NCBI RefSeq assembly: GCF_000247815.1
Contig: NC_021685.1
Location: forward strand, 15,136,318 to 15,200,317
DNA: 64,000 bases
Origin: Ficedula albicollis
Taxonomy: Eukaryota > Chordata > Aves > Passeriformes > Muscicapidae
Direction of reading: 5' to 3'
Shown here: positions 11,684-24,727 of the stretch, in pieces
How positions within the stretch are numbered: position 1 is the stretch's first letter
Layout: the number at the start of each line of letters is the position of its first letter
Made by a program: the position numbers and the translations under genes
The notes under the pieces: generated by a model
Databases searched by the model: none
Seen by the model: the letters and a program-made list of their open reading frames with translations, nothing else
What the model was told of the DNA's origin: nothing

Positions 11684-11841
11684 CATTCTTTAATTATAAG
11701 GCTTGTCAGAGCAGAACACGAAGAGTTCCCAGGTCATGAGCTGCCAGTGTGTGCATGTGGTGCATTCTTTAATTATAAGGCTTGTCAGAGCAGAACACGA
11801 AGCGTTCCCAGGTCATGAGCTGCCAGCGTGAGCATGTGGTG
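11684..11841. repeat. 79-bp direct tandem duplication (2 copies)
   Basis: Unit 11684-11762 is repeated at 11763-11841 with about three substitutions. Only about 80 bases separate it from the poly-A-led duplication, so two independent duplications lie close together. Confidence 0.92.
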
Positions 11842-13942
11842 TAATCCCATCTGCAATGCTGCATGTGGTAACCAGATTGTCACATGAACTGGAAATGATG
11901 AGTCCACAGAAAGTACACTCATGTGCTGGAAGGTTCTGATGATCTTGCCTTTTATTACCTTTCTCCTTTAGATGGGCACTGTTTATAAATAACTATGGAA
12001 GTTCTGCTGGATTGGGAAAAATTATTTGAAATGTTACTCAAAATTCAACGTTTCTCGTATCAAGATAGAAAACTATATTAACAGTTCTTATTTGATTTGA
12101 TATGCCTAATTGCTTCTTTAATTTGTGAAGCTATTACATGTTGTATTTGAGGCTATAGGAGAGCAGTGAAAAGGATAATGCAACAATTACATGGAACAAT
12201 TTAGTGTGTTGTACATAAGATAGCTGCATAGGGTTAGGTAACAGGTGGTGTTTTGTCCTTGATTTACAAAACTAATGCAATTTGAATCTTTCTGATCTTC
12301 TTCCAGTATTTGGAATTTTGTATGAATAAACACTGAAATTTAAACCAGATGTTAGTCTAGAGTTAATTTGCACTTAGCTGCTGATTGTTTTATAATCATA
12401 GACCCTTTTCTTGTGCAATACTTTATCACCTTCCTCCCCTCAAGCTCCATTCTGACACAATATCTTTGATCCAGAAAATGTGATAGTAGAATTCATCAGA
12501 AATATTCTGAACAATGAACAAATCACCACCACTGATGGTTTCAAAATATACTTTTTATGGCTGTACAATATAAAAACATATTTCTTTTCAGAGTGCTAAA
12601 TGTAGTTTAGGTTTAGAGTAGAAGGGTAGTTCTAGCACATCCTGACTGTGCTTAAGCACAAAAGAAACTTTACAAGTAGGCACAGTCCTGTTGTGAATCC
12701 TGTTTTAGGATCTTGCTGATGGCACATTTGTTTTGAGTCAGTGATTTAGATCACTTAAAGAAGCACTGTCAGAAAGTATTAGCAGAAGTGGGCTGAGTAT
12801 AGTGTTCTGAAAGTGCAGCTTAACAAAGTTTGATGGAAAGGTTCACTCTTACTGTACACAGTCATTTGCAAAGTGACTCAAAACTACCCAGGCACCACTG
12901 GTGCTGCAAGGTTGTGTGGCACTGGTCACTCAGCACAGGTGCGCTGTCGGTACAAGGTCTCTGCCTGGAGGGTGACCCTGACAAGTGTCCCAGCTCAAGG
13001 GAAGATCACTCCTACAGCCCCACTGCCCCGTGGGGAGGGGTCAAAAAGACTCACTGAGGCTGCTGTGTTCATGGAATAAAGTGTTGGCTCTTAGTCAAAT
13101 TGCATACAATGGGAAAGGTGCTCTTGAGACTCTGTAAGTGAAACTTTCTTGTCCTTTTGTAAATGAGTTGTGCAAAAGCCACAAGCCATTCATGTATTAA
13201 TTGCATGATCAGTTCCAAGCTAACACATGTTGATGCTCAGTGTGTCACTGCTCATTTGTGAGTTTTCAGAGAACAGATTGAGTGTAGAGGAGTTCTTGGA
13301 CTGCCTATGGCTCAAGTCTTTACCTCCCCAGAGCCTCTAACAAAATAACTCATTTGGTTAAGAGGGGAGAGTGAATCTGTCACAGATCTATAGGTCTCCC
13401 TGCACATAATACCTGCCATAAAACTCATATAATGAATAAACTGGTGGAAATATTGGTCAGAACCCACTTGAAATAAATTTTAAGGGTTCTCACTCCACAT
13501 GATTCACTGTTAACAGTGTAGGCCTATCCAGTTGGTGAGCTTTCATGTGAGAAAACAGATATTCTGCAGTAAATAGAATTTCAATTTATTCTTCAACTGG
13601 GTCAGTTCTTGGCTACAGGCAAAATGGGTTGATGTTCACTGTGTTGCTGTTGTACAGAAGAAGCTGCAGGTTATTACAAATTGTCATATTGACCCTTGAC
13701 AGTGATCAGAACTTCACGCCTTATGATTTTGCAACCAACTAGTAAATAAATAAAAGTAGCTTCTTACTGGGTCATAAATTATCATCAAAGAAGGAACTTG
13801 TGACACTCCTGAGAAACAGGTAAAGAAGTCTTCACAGTCAAGTTCCTTAGCAAAAGGTAGCTTAGTCCTAGATAAGGAAAAGTAACATGAGAAAAGGAGA
13901 AGATGGAAAAAAATATTCTTTGCTTACCTGGGCTGGATAGAG
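11842..13942. other. Unique noncoding stretch with a small GC-rich block
   Basis: No gene is supported. About 12880-13070 is GC-richer than its surroundings and carries two overlapping + strand frames of 68-75 codons that I do not recognise. It may be an old transposon fragment, but I cannot assign it. Confidence 0.45.
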
Positions 13943-14089
13943 AATGCAGGGAGAAAGAAATGCCTGTTTTCATCCGTGAGTCTGGGCCAAGAGTAGAGGA
14001 AACATTTAAGACTTCTAATGCAGGGAGAAAGAAATGCCTGTTTTCATCTGTGAGTCTGGGCCAAGAGTAGATGAAACATTTAAGACTTC
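13943..14089. repeat. 74-bp direct tandem duplication (2 copies)
   Basis: Unit 13943-14016 starts AATGCAGGGAGAAAGAAATG. It is repeated at 14017-14089 with substitutions at catccgt/catctgt and agagga/agatga. It ends 28 bases before the largest duplication begins. Confidence 0.92.
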
Positions 14090-14117
14090 CAAAATTAATA
14101 TGCAAATAAAAAGGGCA

Positions 14118-15101
14118 TAAATGCAGTGGCAGTACTGCATGGATCATAGAATGTCCCTGTACACATTTATAGGAAGGTGCTAAGGTTTAAGATCCCTCGG
14201 TTTCAGAATAGTATGGCTTCCCTACTAGTGCTTTGTTCTAAGCTCCAAAGCTTTTCTAAAGCCAAATCACCCAGAATATCTTATCCACAGAGTGGGACAT
14301 TCAGTCTGGTGCAAGTCCAAAACCCAGATTTAAAGCAGTGATAATTTTAGGGTGGCAAGGGGAGCAGAGACTTTCTTTTGACAAATTTGAATTTCGCTAA
14401 TGGAATTTGGACATCTAGTGATGTGTATAATACAAAGTTCTGACCAGGTTATAAAGACAAATTGGTGAGTTGGCATAGTAGATTATTTGTTGCTGGATAT
14501 TTTCAAATGAGGACTTGGCTTTTATCTAAAAATCCCTCTAGTTATAAAAATTATATCAGGAAACTTTAGGGCTCTTTTATAATGGGATTATAAAATGTTA
14601 TTTGTAAATTAAATGCAGTGGCAGTACTGCATGGATCATAGAATGTCCCTGTACACATTTATAGGAAGGTGCTAAGGTTTAAGATCCCTCGGTTTCAGAA
14701 TAGTATGGCTTCCCTACTAGTGCTTTGTTCTAAGCTCCAAAGCTTTTCTAAAGCCAAATCACCCAGAATATCTTATCCACAGAGTGGGACATTCAGTCTG
14801 GTGCAAGTCCAAAACCCAGATTTAAAGCAGTGATAATTTTAGGGTGGCAAGGGGAGCAGAGATTTTCTTTTGACAAATTTGAATTTCGCTAATGGAATTT
14901 GGACATCTAGTGATGTGTATAATACAAAGTTCTGACCAGGTTATAAAGACAAATTGGTGAGTTGGCATAGTAGATTATTTGTTGCTGGATATTTTCAAAT
15001 GAGGACTTGGCTTTTATCTAAAAATCCCTCTAGTTATAAAAATTATATCAGGAAACTTTAGGGCTCTTTTATAATGGGATTATAAAATGTTATTTGTAAA
15101 T
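14118..15101. repeat. 492-bp direct tandem duplication (2 copies), largest in window
   Basis: Unit 14118-14609 is followed at once by 14610-15101. The only difference I found is C at 14371 versus T at 14863. The unit is noncoding and shows no transposon signature. Near-identity with one transition fits either a very recent duplication or two haplotype copies placed in series by the assembler. Confidence 0.95.
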
Positions 15102-16763
15102 CTGTAAATATTATTCTTATTGAATATTTTTATCCTAGAGTGGCTTTTTGTATCTTTGATTCTTGATTTTTCCAAAGAAATTTCCATCTTCATGTGTTTT
15201 ATTATGTGCAAAATGCACATTACTGTCTGCTATTTATTCTGTGTACAGTTTGATAGAGATTGGGGGACAAATCACGTGGAAAATGGACAGAACTTTTGCT
15301 GAAGTGATTTAAATACAAAAAAATCTCATTTGTGTTTTTCTCTTGTGTATTTAGATTTACTAAAATGAGAAATGAAAATGTGACTAGTATGGTGTTTCAA
15401 ACCAACTAATTAAGTTAAAAGACAATGCATCTGTATGAAAAGCCACCCTTCAGATTCAATAGGAATTTAAATATGGAATAAAGAACACTCCTTGCTTGGA
15501 AAGTAACCTAAACAGATAGAATTACAAAATGAACTAAAATCTTAGGAAGCAAACTAAAATAAAGACACAATTTGGACTAAGAGGTTAATGATGAATAAAA
15601 AAATATTAATTCAGAAAGATTATAATCTAGATGTTAGAGAGAAAGCATGATCTGGTGATACAGAGCTTTTCTGGCCAGTGGGATTGATATGGGAATGTGT
15701 TCCTAGTTTTGCCTCTATCTACAAGGTGGATGAGGTCTTTTTTTCTGTCTTTCTTCTGTTACAGGCTGGTGGTAAAATACCAGCTGTATTAAAATGTGTT
15801 GTGTCACACAGTGGATCTTTCAGTGTCATGCCAGTAGTCATGTAGAATGAGACAATGAATGATCTCACAGTGGAATAATTGAGAGAAATTGGGAAAAATT
15901 TCAAGGGTCTCCAGAGGTAAAGAGCCAGCTTGCAAATTTCTTGCCACAGACCAAAAATAATCTTCCAGTAGAGTAATGTGTGTTCCAAACCCATCCTCTA
16001 TGTCATCCTCTAAATGTCATATTCATTTCATGTGGGACTGTCCAAGCTCCTCAGTTTTGTAGTTGATGTTTGGTACCCCATGAAGATTATCTGGTGCCTC
16101 TGTTTAGGATTGCTCTCTAGAGAACAGAATGACTACAGTTTAACTGCAGTGAATAACATTTAAGTCACAGCATCCTTTAAAGTAAAAGCAAAAATGGATT
16201 TATTTTCCTCCAGTGAAAAACTTACTAGAGCAGTTGTGTTTAGAGACTGTGATGCAGAGGAATAAATGAATACTTAGAGCTTTATGGCAGCCTGTAGCTT
16301 TTACTTTAAGGTATTTTCTAGGTTCTCTCCCATTACCTGATTGTCAAATTAAGCTAACTATAAAGATGTTTCACACAGCTCTTCTCGGGTTGGATCCACT
16401 TATTTCTAAAGCCCAATCTTGAGATTCTTATCATCTACAAAATAGATACCAACTTGTGATGAAAGAGTCTCTTTTGCATTTCTTTTTCTGAGCTGTCTTT
16501 CTATTTAATACAAACTCATTCAGGTCCCTGCAACTAATTTAATGGCACCCTGAATTTATGTCCTGCCTGTCGGGTCCTGTCTGGTACAGCTTCCCTGCTG
16601 TCACATATTGGGTTCATATCTGATTAATCTATAAACAAAACTACCTGCACAATGAAAATATACATCTTTGCTTGGAAAGGTTGATTTGAATACTATTTGT
16701 ATCACATCTGAGTGTATGACAGTTCATGTACATATGGGATTTAGGAAAAGGTGGACTTTAAAA
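15102..16763. other. Unique AT-rich noncoding sequence
   Basis: No supported feature. A reverse-strand frame of 91 codons at 15719-15994 has no recognisable content. Confidence 0.5.
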
Positions 16764-17055
16764 TGGTTTTATTGTAGCAAGATACAATTAAGCATGATGC
16801 ATGCAGGTAATTTCAAGATATCTGCAGGTCTAGTCATATTAACAGACTAGTTCATTTGAGGATTTCAAGATATCTGCAGGTCTAGTCATATTAACCGACT
16901 AGTTCATTTGAGGATGTGTCTTGGTTAGAAAGAGAGGTGTCTGCTAAGGAAGGTGGGAGTGGTTTTATTGTAGCAAGATACAATTAAGCATGATGCATGC
17001 AGGTAATTTCAAGATATCTGCAGGTCTAGTCATATTAACAGACTAGTTCATTTGA

Positions 17056-17060
17056 GGATG
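17056..17060. repeat. Left target-site duplication GGATG of solo LTR
   Basis: GGATG directly precedes the TGTC terminus, and the same five bases directly follow the GACA terminus. Five-base duplications are typical of ERVL-type integration. Confidence 0.8.
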
Positions 17061-17720
<660 letters not shown>

Positions 17721-17725
17721 GGATG
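17721..17725. repeat. Right target-site duplication GGATG of solo LTR
   Basis: It matches 17056-17060 and follows the LTR terminus GACA directly. Confidence 0.8.
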
Positions 17726-19320
17726 TCAAAGTGATATATTGCTTGCTGAGTCCAGGGCTATGGTAAGCAACTAGTGTTGCATAATTTTGGTTATTATCTC
17801 ACAAAAACAAAAATTACCATCATTGTATTACTTGTGTTCCAGTTTTGATAACAGGACAATATTACTTCTTTCTTCAGGGAGTTCTCAAGATAGTTCAAAA
17901 GTTATTATTTTGGTAAGAATTATTACTGCAGATTTATTACTGCAACTCTTTAAGTATTTCAGAGTTAGTGCAGCAGGACCAACTAATGTAAATTTTCCCT
18001 TTCTTCGTGCAAAATCTATAAAGAGATGTTTTGAAACCAGAACAGAATCCAGTGGAATGGTCTCAAAAAAGATTCTGCTGATACACTGCTTTATTTTACT
18101 GCATTTATTACACCAGGAGCCATGACCTAGGTCACAAAGCCACTGCTAAATATTAACCTCTTGCATTACCTCTATCATACTTACTTGTGCCCTGCTTATG
18201 ACTTTCTGTTACCTTTGACTGGACCCATTTCTTTTCTACAAATCATGGTGATATCTAGGAGGTCATTATGGCTATATGCATTTATTCAGAAAGTCAATTT
18301 CCATTTAGAGAGTATAACATTTATTGTTATAACACAAAGTAATTTATCTCTAAAGGATGTCATGTGTCACTGTGAGCTTTCTGGCAACTCTAATGCTACC
18401 AGCTGTGAAGAGTAAAAATTGGTTTGGTGCAAGAAACTGGAAATTTCAGTACAGCAAACTTTAAAAAAGGTGCTCAGAAAAAAAAATCAGAGGCTAACTT
18501 AAATTAATAGAGTAGAAATTTTGGACACATATAGTAGACCAGTTTTTATATAAGTTTTCTGGGATCATGTATTGCACAGAGATTTTTTTTCTGCTATATA
18601 TCAAATTATATTTGCTACTCAGGTGTATAACAGTAAATGCTATAAATGAGTCCAAAATCTTTAGCAAAGCTTTAAAAATATTTCTTCCCACCACCCCCCC
18701 TGCCCCCCCACAAATTAGTTTGACCTAGTTCTCAAAGCAGCTAGGAGAAAATGTCATAGTTAGAAATTATAATCTCTTCATTAAAGTCTCCAGGGAATAT
18801 ATTTTAAGAAAAACATTAGTTGAATAATTTATTAGAATTGCTTAACATTTATTTCATTTGGAGCAGAATTTGAGGTCTACAGTGTGCATGTGGAGACCTT
18901 TCTGTTATTTTATATTCCTTTTTTTTTTTTTTTTTTAACTGAACGAAGGAGAGGCAGGAAAAACTGGACCACATCCTTATCAGTTCCTCGTCTTAAAGAT
19001 GTTTGCAAGGTATAATTGTCTCTCAGTTGGATACTCTCCAAGGGTGTTCTCTTTCACTTTCTTTTTCACATTGTGTAGCACTGGACACTACCAAAGAGTA
19101 GGGAACAAAATACCCTTATAATAGATAGGAAACTGCCTTTAATGTGTACTCTCTTGGTTATTCTTTTGCCCTAAAGCAGGAAAGAACTGAAGCCTTCAGC
19201 TCCTGTTTAAGAAAGTTTTTAAACTTTCTAGAATCCTAAACAGAACCTACCAGAAGATTTCTCAGACAGTTTTCAAAATATTGACACTAATTCTGGAAGG
19301 TTTTAGAAAAGAATCTCTCC
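17726..19320. other. Unique AT-rich noncoding sequence
   Basis: No gene is supported; frames of 84-112 codons at 17787-18415 are unrecognised. A C-rich patch (CCACCACCCCCCCTGCCCCCCC) lies near 18690-18710 and a T run near 18919-18936. Confidence 0.5.
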
Positions 19321-19691
19321 TGTAGGTCTAGATGTATTTTTGATACGAAACATGACTGGAAACAAGTATTGTGGAGAATAAAACAGAGAGTACAATGGAA
19401 TTGATAAAGGAGCTGGATATCTTAGGTCTGATCGAGCAGAAACCGAGGGAGAGACAAACACAGATAAATGCTCCCTGGGCAAGAAGTGACCAAGAAACAT
19501 GTTGTGAAAATTTGTGATAAGATAGTGTTACCAGGTGATGTGACCAATGGGAAATCGCTACAAAAAATAGAACCCTCTATGAGTGCCATACAAGTAAAAC
19601 CCTAGATAAACGCCTTTTATACTCAATAAAATTGGCTTCTGATCCAAACTCAGATGTCCCCATCTCTGCATCACTGAAAATGTATTCATCA
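19321..19691 (+). mobile_element. Endogenous retrovirus LTR fragment with CCAAT and AATAAA signals
   Basis: A purine-rich U3-like section ('GTGACCAAGAAACATGTTGTG', 'GATAAGATAGTGTTACCAGG') leads to CCAAT at 19544-19548. A TATA-like CTTTTATACTC follows at 19614-19624, with AATAAA at 19625-19630, then ATTGGCTTCTGATCCAA and 'CTGCATCACTGAAAATGTATTCATCA'. This U3-R-U5 order matches an LTR type I recall from passerines. Clean ends and a target-site duplication could not be fixed, so the boundaries are approximate. Confidence 0.6.
19625..19630 (+). promoter_or_regulatory. LTR polyadenylation signal AATAAA
   Basis: AATAAA directly follows a TATA-like TTTTATACTC, as in compact retroviral R regions. 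Confidence 0.55.
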
Positions 19692-20576
19692 GGCAAATCT
19701 CATAATGTACAGTAGATAATCCACATGAAGTGGTTGCTGTGGTTGAAACAATGAGGTCTGTCCCTCCCACAATTAGAGGTATTTTGCAACCTCAGACCCT
19801 TACACAGCCTTGTGAGAATATGAGACACTGGACTCTGGAATTATGCTAACAGTAATGAAATTGAGAAAGTACATTTTCTTAAAATGTTTTTGCATTTATG
19901 CCATTAAAATAAAAAAGGGAAGAGAGCTTTCAAATGTGAATAAATTTAAAGGTCGTATTCCATCCACTGCCAAAAACCAAGTGCCCTTTTCTGATGTCTG
20001 TTGACTTTTAAGTTCTTTTGGCAAATTCCATTTTGAGTTCAGTTTTCTTCACAAAGCAGAAGAAAATTTCACATGTTATGTGGCATAATGAAACATTATT
20101 GTAGTTCTGACTTCTTATTAGAGGCCTGAAAGTGAATTTAGCCAAGGCAAGCAGGCAGAAGTCATTATCATCTGATTGCTGCTAAAGGTCATGAGTGACA
20201 GGGCCACAGGCATTCCTTTCATTAAAATAACACTGCAGTTAAACTAGAAACTGTTTTATTTTAGTGCTTGAAAGAAGTATAAAATTCAAGTTGATAATAC
20301 CTTGAGGATAAGGAACAACTGTCCTTGTCCTGCAACTAAAACATCTCGAAAAACTTGTGAGCTTCTCCAGCAAAATCTGAAATGTTCATCTTTCCATTTT
20401 CCCTAGCTAAACTTTTTCCTCTCCCACTCCTTTCCTGCAGTCCAAGCCCCTGCTAAAATACCCTATGCTTGACAAACATCATCAGTTAAACCCTACTGTG
20501 CTGTTACAGGGCACCTTTCTAAACTATTGCCAATACTGTTGATGCTTTCATGCCAGACCTTGAAAGCATTATGCTT
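19692..20576. other. Unique noncoding sequence
   Basis: Nothing recognised. Confidence 0.5.
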
Positions 20577-20731
20577 ATATTTTTGTTTTAAAAGTGCTCC
20601 CAAAGAGCACTGTCTCATGGAGTGTGGGAAACTTGAGATATATTTTTGTTTTAAAAGTGCTCCCAAAGAGCAGTTGACTGTCTCATGGAGTGTGGGAAAC
20701 TGAGATGATGGAGTGTGGGAAACTTGAGATA
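20577..20731. repeat. 63-bp direct duplication plus partial third copy
   Basis: Unit 20577-20639 begins ATATTTTTGTTTTAAAAGTG and is repeated from 20640. The second copy has extra bases (gagcagttgactg versus gagcactg) and lacks one T in the ending. A truncated third copy of the last 24 bases (ATGGAGTGTGGGAAACTTGA...) sits at 20708-20731. Confidence 0.9.
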
Positions 20732-22994
20732 ACCCCTCACAGAGGATACAGAATTGATTATGATGAGATTTTAATTACTCTGCAGCTACTGGCTTTCTGA
20801 ATCTCCACTGACAGTGAAATCAAATCCTCATTGAGTAGGTTGAAGCTTCAGCTATTATAATTTAATGGCCACAATCTTTTTCCTTGTCTTTAAATGAAAA
20901 TTGGTTTAATATTGATAACTTGAATTTTAAGTCTTTGCTCTGCACTGTACTACATTACTGCAAGTAGCACAAGGTGCCCTGTTTCTCCACTGCCCTTTTT
21001 ATGGCCTTACTGAACTAAGGATGTCATGTTGGTTTGTCACCATGTTGGCCCAAACAACATGCTGGTTTTTTTGGATAAAGACTTCTGTAGCAAAGCAGGC
21101 AGTTAAAAGCAAATTGAACTATTTTCCTGTGCCTGCTTTTTCTTTTCCTTAGTGATCTTACATTTCTATTGTGGCTAGAACCTATCCTCACTCAAGATAT
21201 CTTTGATTCAAGGAGAACTGAGCTTTCATTATTTGGTTTGAGTTTTTCTGGGGAGAGGTAGGGTTTCAATGTTTTGGGGTTTTTCTCCCCCACTATATTA
21301 CATTAAAAGATTTTATGTAAGCTCTATGTCTTATGAAAGAATAGACACATATGTCTTATCTAAATGGAAAAATCATGATTCTCCTTTCGAAAATGGGATG
21401 AAATTTTCTGTGTCCCTCTTCTCTCCTCCCCACAACTCCACCTTGTCCAAAACCATTTGCCAAATACTGGACTTAGATTGTCTGAGCTATTAGAATAGTC
21501 ACATATAAGTTTTTCTTTTCTTTTAAGATAGAAGTGATTCTGCTGCAAACTGTTTGCTCACAGCCTCCAAGTGCCTTTTCTCTTCAGAGAAGCTTCATTG
21601 TGTAATAGGTGTAATACAGAACACTAAGACAATTATTTCAGTGTTATCAGACCTCTGACATTTCATTCTGGTTTTGCTTGCTAGACATTTCTTTTAAGTG
21701 TTATAACTGCTGTGAGGAAAGAGAAAAGAAAGGTCTTGTGGGATGTTAAAATTCAGACGAGGGAAACATAAGCACAATGTGTAATAGAGAAGATTCCACT
21801 CTTTCAAACTCTAGCTTGTGTGTACAGGAAAAGTCCACAAGGATTTTATTCCTGTGACTCTAGGCAATCATGTACTAAATTTTCTTTGTGCACTAAAGCA
21901 TGGGGATTGCAATCTGGAGTGTTTTGTTTTATGAGAGAAAGGGAATCCAAAATATTTTGAACTAAAACGGAGAGTTGGTGACAGAATGTCCAAATGGTTT
22001 CCCAGGAACACTGGGCAAGTAAGATTAAATGAATTCTGTAGGATTCAACAGCATGAGTGCTCAGAGGAGTTATTTTTATTTGTCTTCTCATCCTGTAGCA
22101 ATGATTGGACAATTTTGCCAGCAAAGCACAATCTTTGCAGCATAGACTACAATGAACACAGAATATTCTGTTCAGTTGTGTCAATCTGAATTTTCTGCCT
22201 AGATCTGAACTACAAAATAGATGGATTAATTTCTAACTGCGTATTTAACCTTTGGCAAAACGAAGGTGGAATTGTCAAGCGGGCCATGTAAAGATCTTTT
22301 CTGAAGGTTAATTGCCTGTACTATTTAACTTCCTGTCTTACTGTACCTTACATGGCTAACCTAAAATCTGAAAGGATTGATGAGCAAGTATAATGGCTTG
22401 GACACCAGAGAGGCTTTTTCAGTTTCTATTCATTTAGTGAGGATAATTAGGCTGACTTGGTCTTCCCTATGCTTGCTCCTTCCCTGTGGGGGTTGCCCAA
22501 GCAGTAACTGAAAACTTTCTGGCATTTGCTCAGCCACATGGAGAGCTAGTGCTGTGCCTAGAGTATTGTTCATTCAGATTTTCTCTGGAGATGTCATGGG
22601 GCAGCTGCAGGTCAATAGAGTCCATTGAGCACCCAGATTCAAAAATCTCCAGAGCTTCAAAAGCTTTTTGCCTGCTTGCCCAAGACATTACTTCTGTATG
22701 ATGTTCACCTAATAAGGTCATCCCAGTGGGGTTACTGCTCTCTGTAGAAATGTGTTTAAATTGTTATGTGTTAAATTGTTATTCATGTCATAAAATGTTA
22801 TGTAAAAATTCAGTTTCTCTGACTAAACCAGTTTGCATTCATCCTTGCTGCCAGAGAATCCTGTGCACCTACCATCTGGGGATTCTCCCTTGCCACTCTG
22901 GTAGAACTGAGTTTTTCAGCCTCTGCACCTGGTCCCAGGTTGGCTGCTGAGGTTTTGGTGTGCCCAGGCCCAGCCAGATGCAAGGCCCAACATT
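20732..22994. other. Unique noncoding sequence
   Basis: No supported feature. Overlapping short frames on both strands near 21846-22189 and 22486-22721 are unrecognised. Confidence 0.5.
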
Positions 22995-23126
22995 TGTGTG
23001 CAATAGGTTTGCACACAAGAACACACAATCAAAATACAGCTGGATGCACATAAAGGGTATTGTGTGCAATAGGTTTGCACACAAGAACACACCATCAAAA
23101 TACAGCTGGATGCACATGAAGGGTAC
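22995..23126. repeat. 66-bp direct tandem duplication (2 copies)
   Basis: Unit 22995-23060 begins TGTGTGCAATAGGTTTGCAC and is repeated at 23061-23126 with two substitutions. Because 66 is a multiple of three, every frame through it repeats a 22-residue peptide. That is a by-product and not evidence of a repeat protein. Confidence 0.93.
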
Positions 23127-24137
23127 CTCCATTCACACACACTGCACAGTATCTTAATCCTGAGTCTACAGGCTGCTAATCACAGGAATACCCTTTGTCT
23201 GGATATCCCTGATCCTACTCAGTGGCCACCTGAACTTCAGTGGAGCTCCCACACCTTCACACAGCAGCATCTCCCTGGTAGCTGCTCCCTCCCAGCTGCT
23301 GGGCTCTTGCTTTTCAGACCCCGCTGCCCTGTCCCTGAGCTGCACTCAGAGCTCCTGTGCTCCTTCAACTCTTCTTTCTGCTTCTGTTCTGAAGTCTTTG
23401 TGCTCAGACAACCTTGACGCTCATAAATCCATTAGATGCCAAGATCATATGAATAAATAAGCTTTGGCAGGCTGTCACCTGGAAGAGACATGATTAGTTT
23501 TATTGCTTTGCTTTGGCTTGCACTGAAATTGACCTTGAGTTTGTGGGTGCTTTGGGATACTAGATTCTGAGCCTGTGGCTGAAAACAGACGATAAGAAGC
23601 TTAATGTGAATTCAACCCAAATTTTGTATGAGTTTATGTCAGCAGTTCCCCGAACACTTAAGATTCCTAGCATTCTAGTTCATCCCAAAATGAGAGTTTT
23701 AAAGGGGTCTATTCCATGTTATGTTGACCAGAATATGCAATGTGGTGGAGAAAATTCTCCACGTTTTCCTGTCTCAGATTTGTATTTGCCAATTTAATTT
23801 CTATCAATTTCTATTTAAGTATAAACTTTGCATCCAGGTTTTGTTGGTTGACAGAAAGGGATACTTGAAGACAAAGCCCTGTGTTATGGCATCTCATATC
23901 ATTATAAGTAAAAAATTGACACGACTGGGACTGTCAAGAACATAGCTGGATTTGCAGTGAACTTAAAATGCTGACATGGGTCAGGCAGAGATGGAACATT
24001 TGCAGTTAAACGGAGGTTAGAATCACAACTTCTGAGGTCAGAAAGTCTAAAAGTGCTGGTGGGATACTTCCCCTAGATTGTGAACGTGAGAAAGAAGAGA
24101 GTAGATATCCAGGTGATGTTCTCGCTCTCAGTTGCTT
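23127..24137. other. Unique noncoding sequence, GC-richer at the left
   Basis: About 23200-23400 is GC-richer and CT-rich, possibly an old transposon remnant. Nothing is assignable. Confidence 0.45.
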
Positions 24138-24173
24138 AACTGAGGAACACATAGCAACTGAGGAACACATAGT
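24138..24173. repeat. 18-bp direct repeat (2 copies)
   Basis: AACTGAGGAACACATAGC at 24138-24155 is repeated at 24156-24173 except for the last base. Confidence 0.88.
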
Positions 24174-24643
24174 TCCCTTCATCTGTGGAACAAAAAAGTG
24201 TTTAGGCAGTCATATATGCCTCTGGCAAATCTTTGTAAATCATTATTCCTAAGTATACAAGCACAGGAGCTACCTGTATAAACTTTTCTTTCATTGGGAG
24301 AATCCTACTAAAAAAATGTTGAGAGCTGGGTCCTCCAATCTGTTTGCTTTCCAATCAGCAAACTTGACTTCTTTATTCCCTGAGTTACCTCATATAAAAT
24401 GTGAACAATTTAGTTCTCTTCAAACTCAACTCCATTAGCAGAACAGTATGAATTGCACAGAATGACCAGTTACTGGAACCAGAAGCATAACTCTGGCCAT
24501 GGGTAAACTCCTGATTCCACACAGCACTTTCACTGGACTGAAGGTCTTTCTGTAGGTTGGTAAAAGTCTCTTAAAACAGCTTTAGAAAGATCATTCACTG
24601 ACACATTTTGCTTTGGCTCTGCTATAGTCTTCAGGCAGAGCCT
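24174..24643. other. Unique noncoding sequence
   Basis: Nothing recognised. Confidence 0.5.
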
Positions 24644-24727
24644 CTAGCCAAGAACTTCTGACCCCTACTGTTGCTGCAATGGCAACTAGCCAAGAACTTC
24701 TGACCCCTACTGTTGCTGTGATGGCAA
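24644..24727. repeat. 42-bp direct tandem duplication (2 copies)
   Basis: Unit 24644-24685 begins CTAGCCAAGAACTTCTGACC. It is repeated at 24686-24727 with two adjacent substitutions (gctgcaatgg versus gctgtgatgg). Confidence 0.9.

Noticed and set aside
22869..23157. Repeat protein with 22-residue units
   Set aside because: A 66-bp duplication is a multiple of three, so all frames show the repeat. There are only two copies and no conserved motif.
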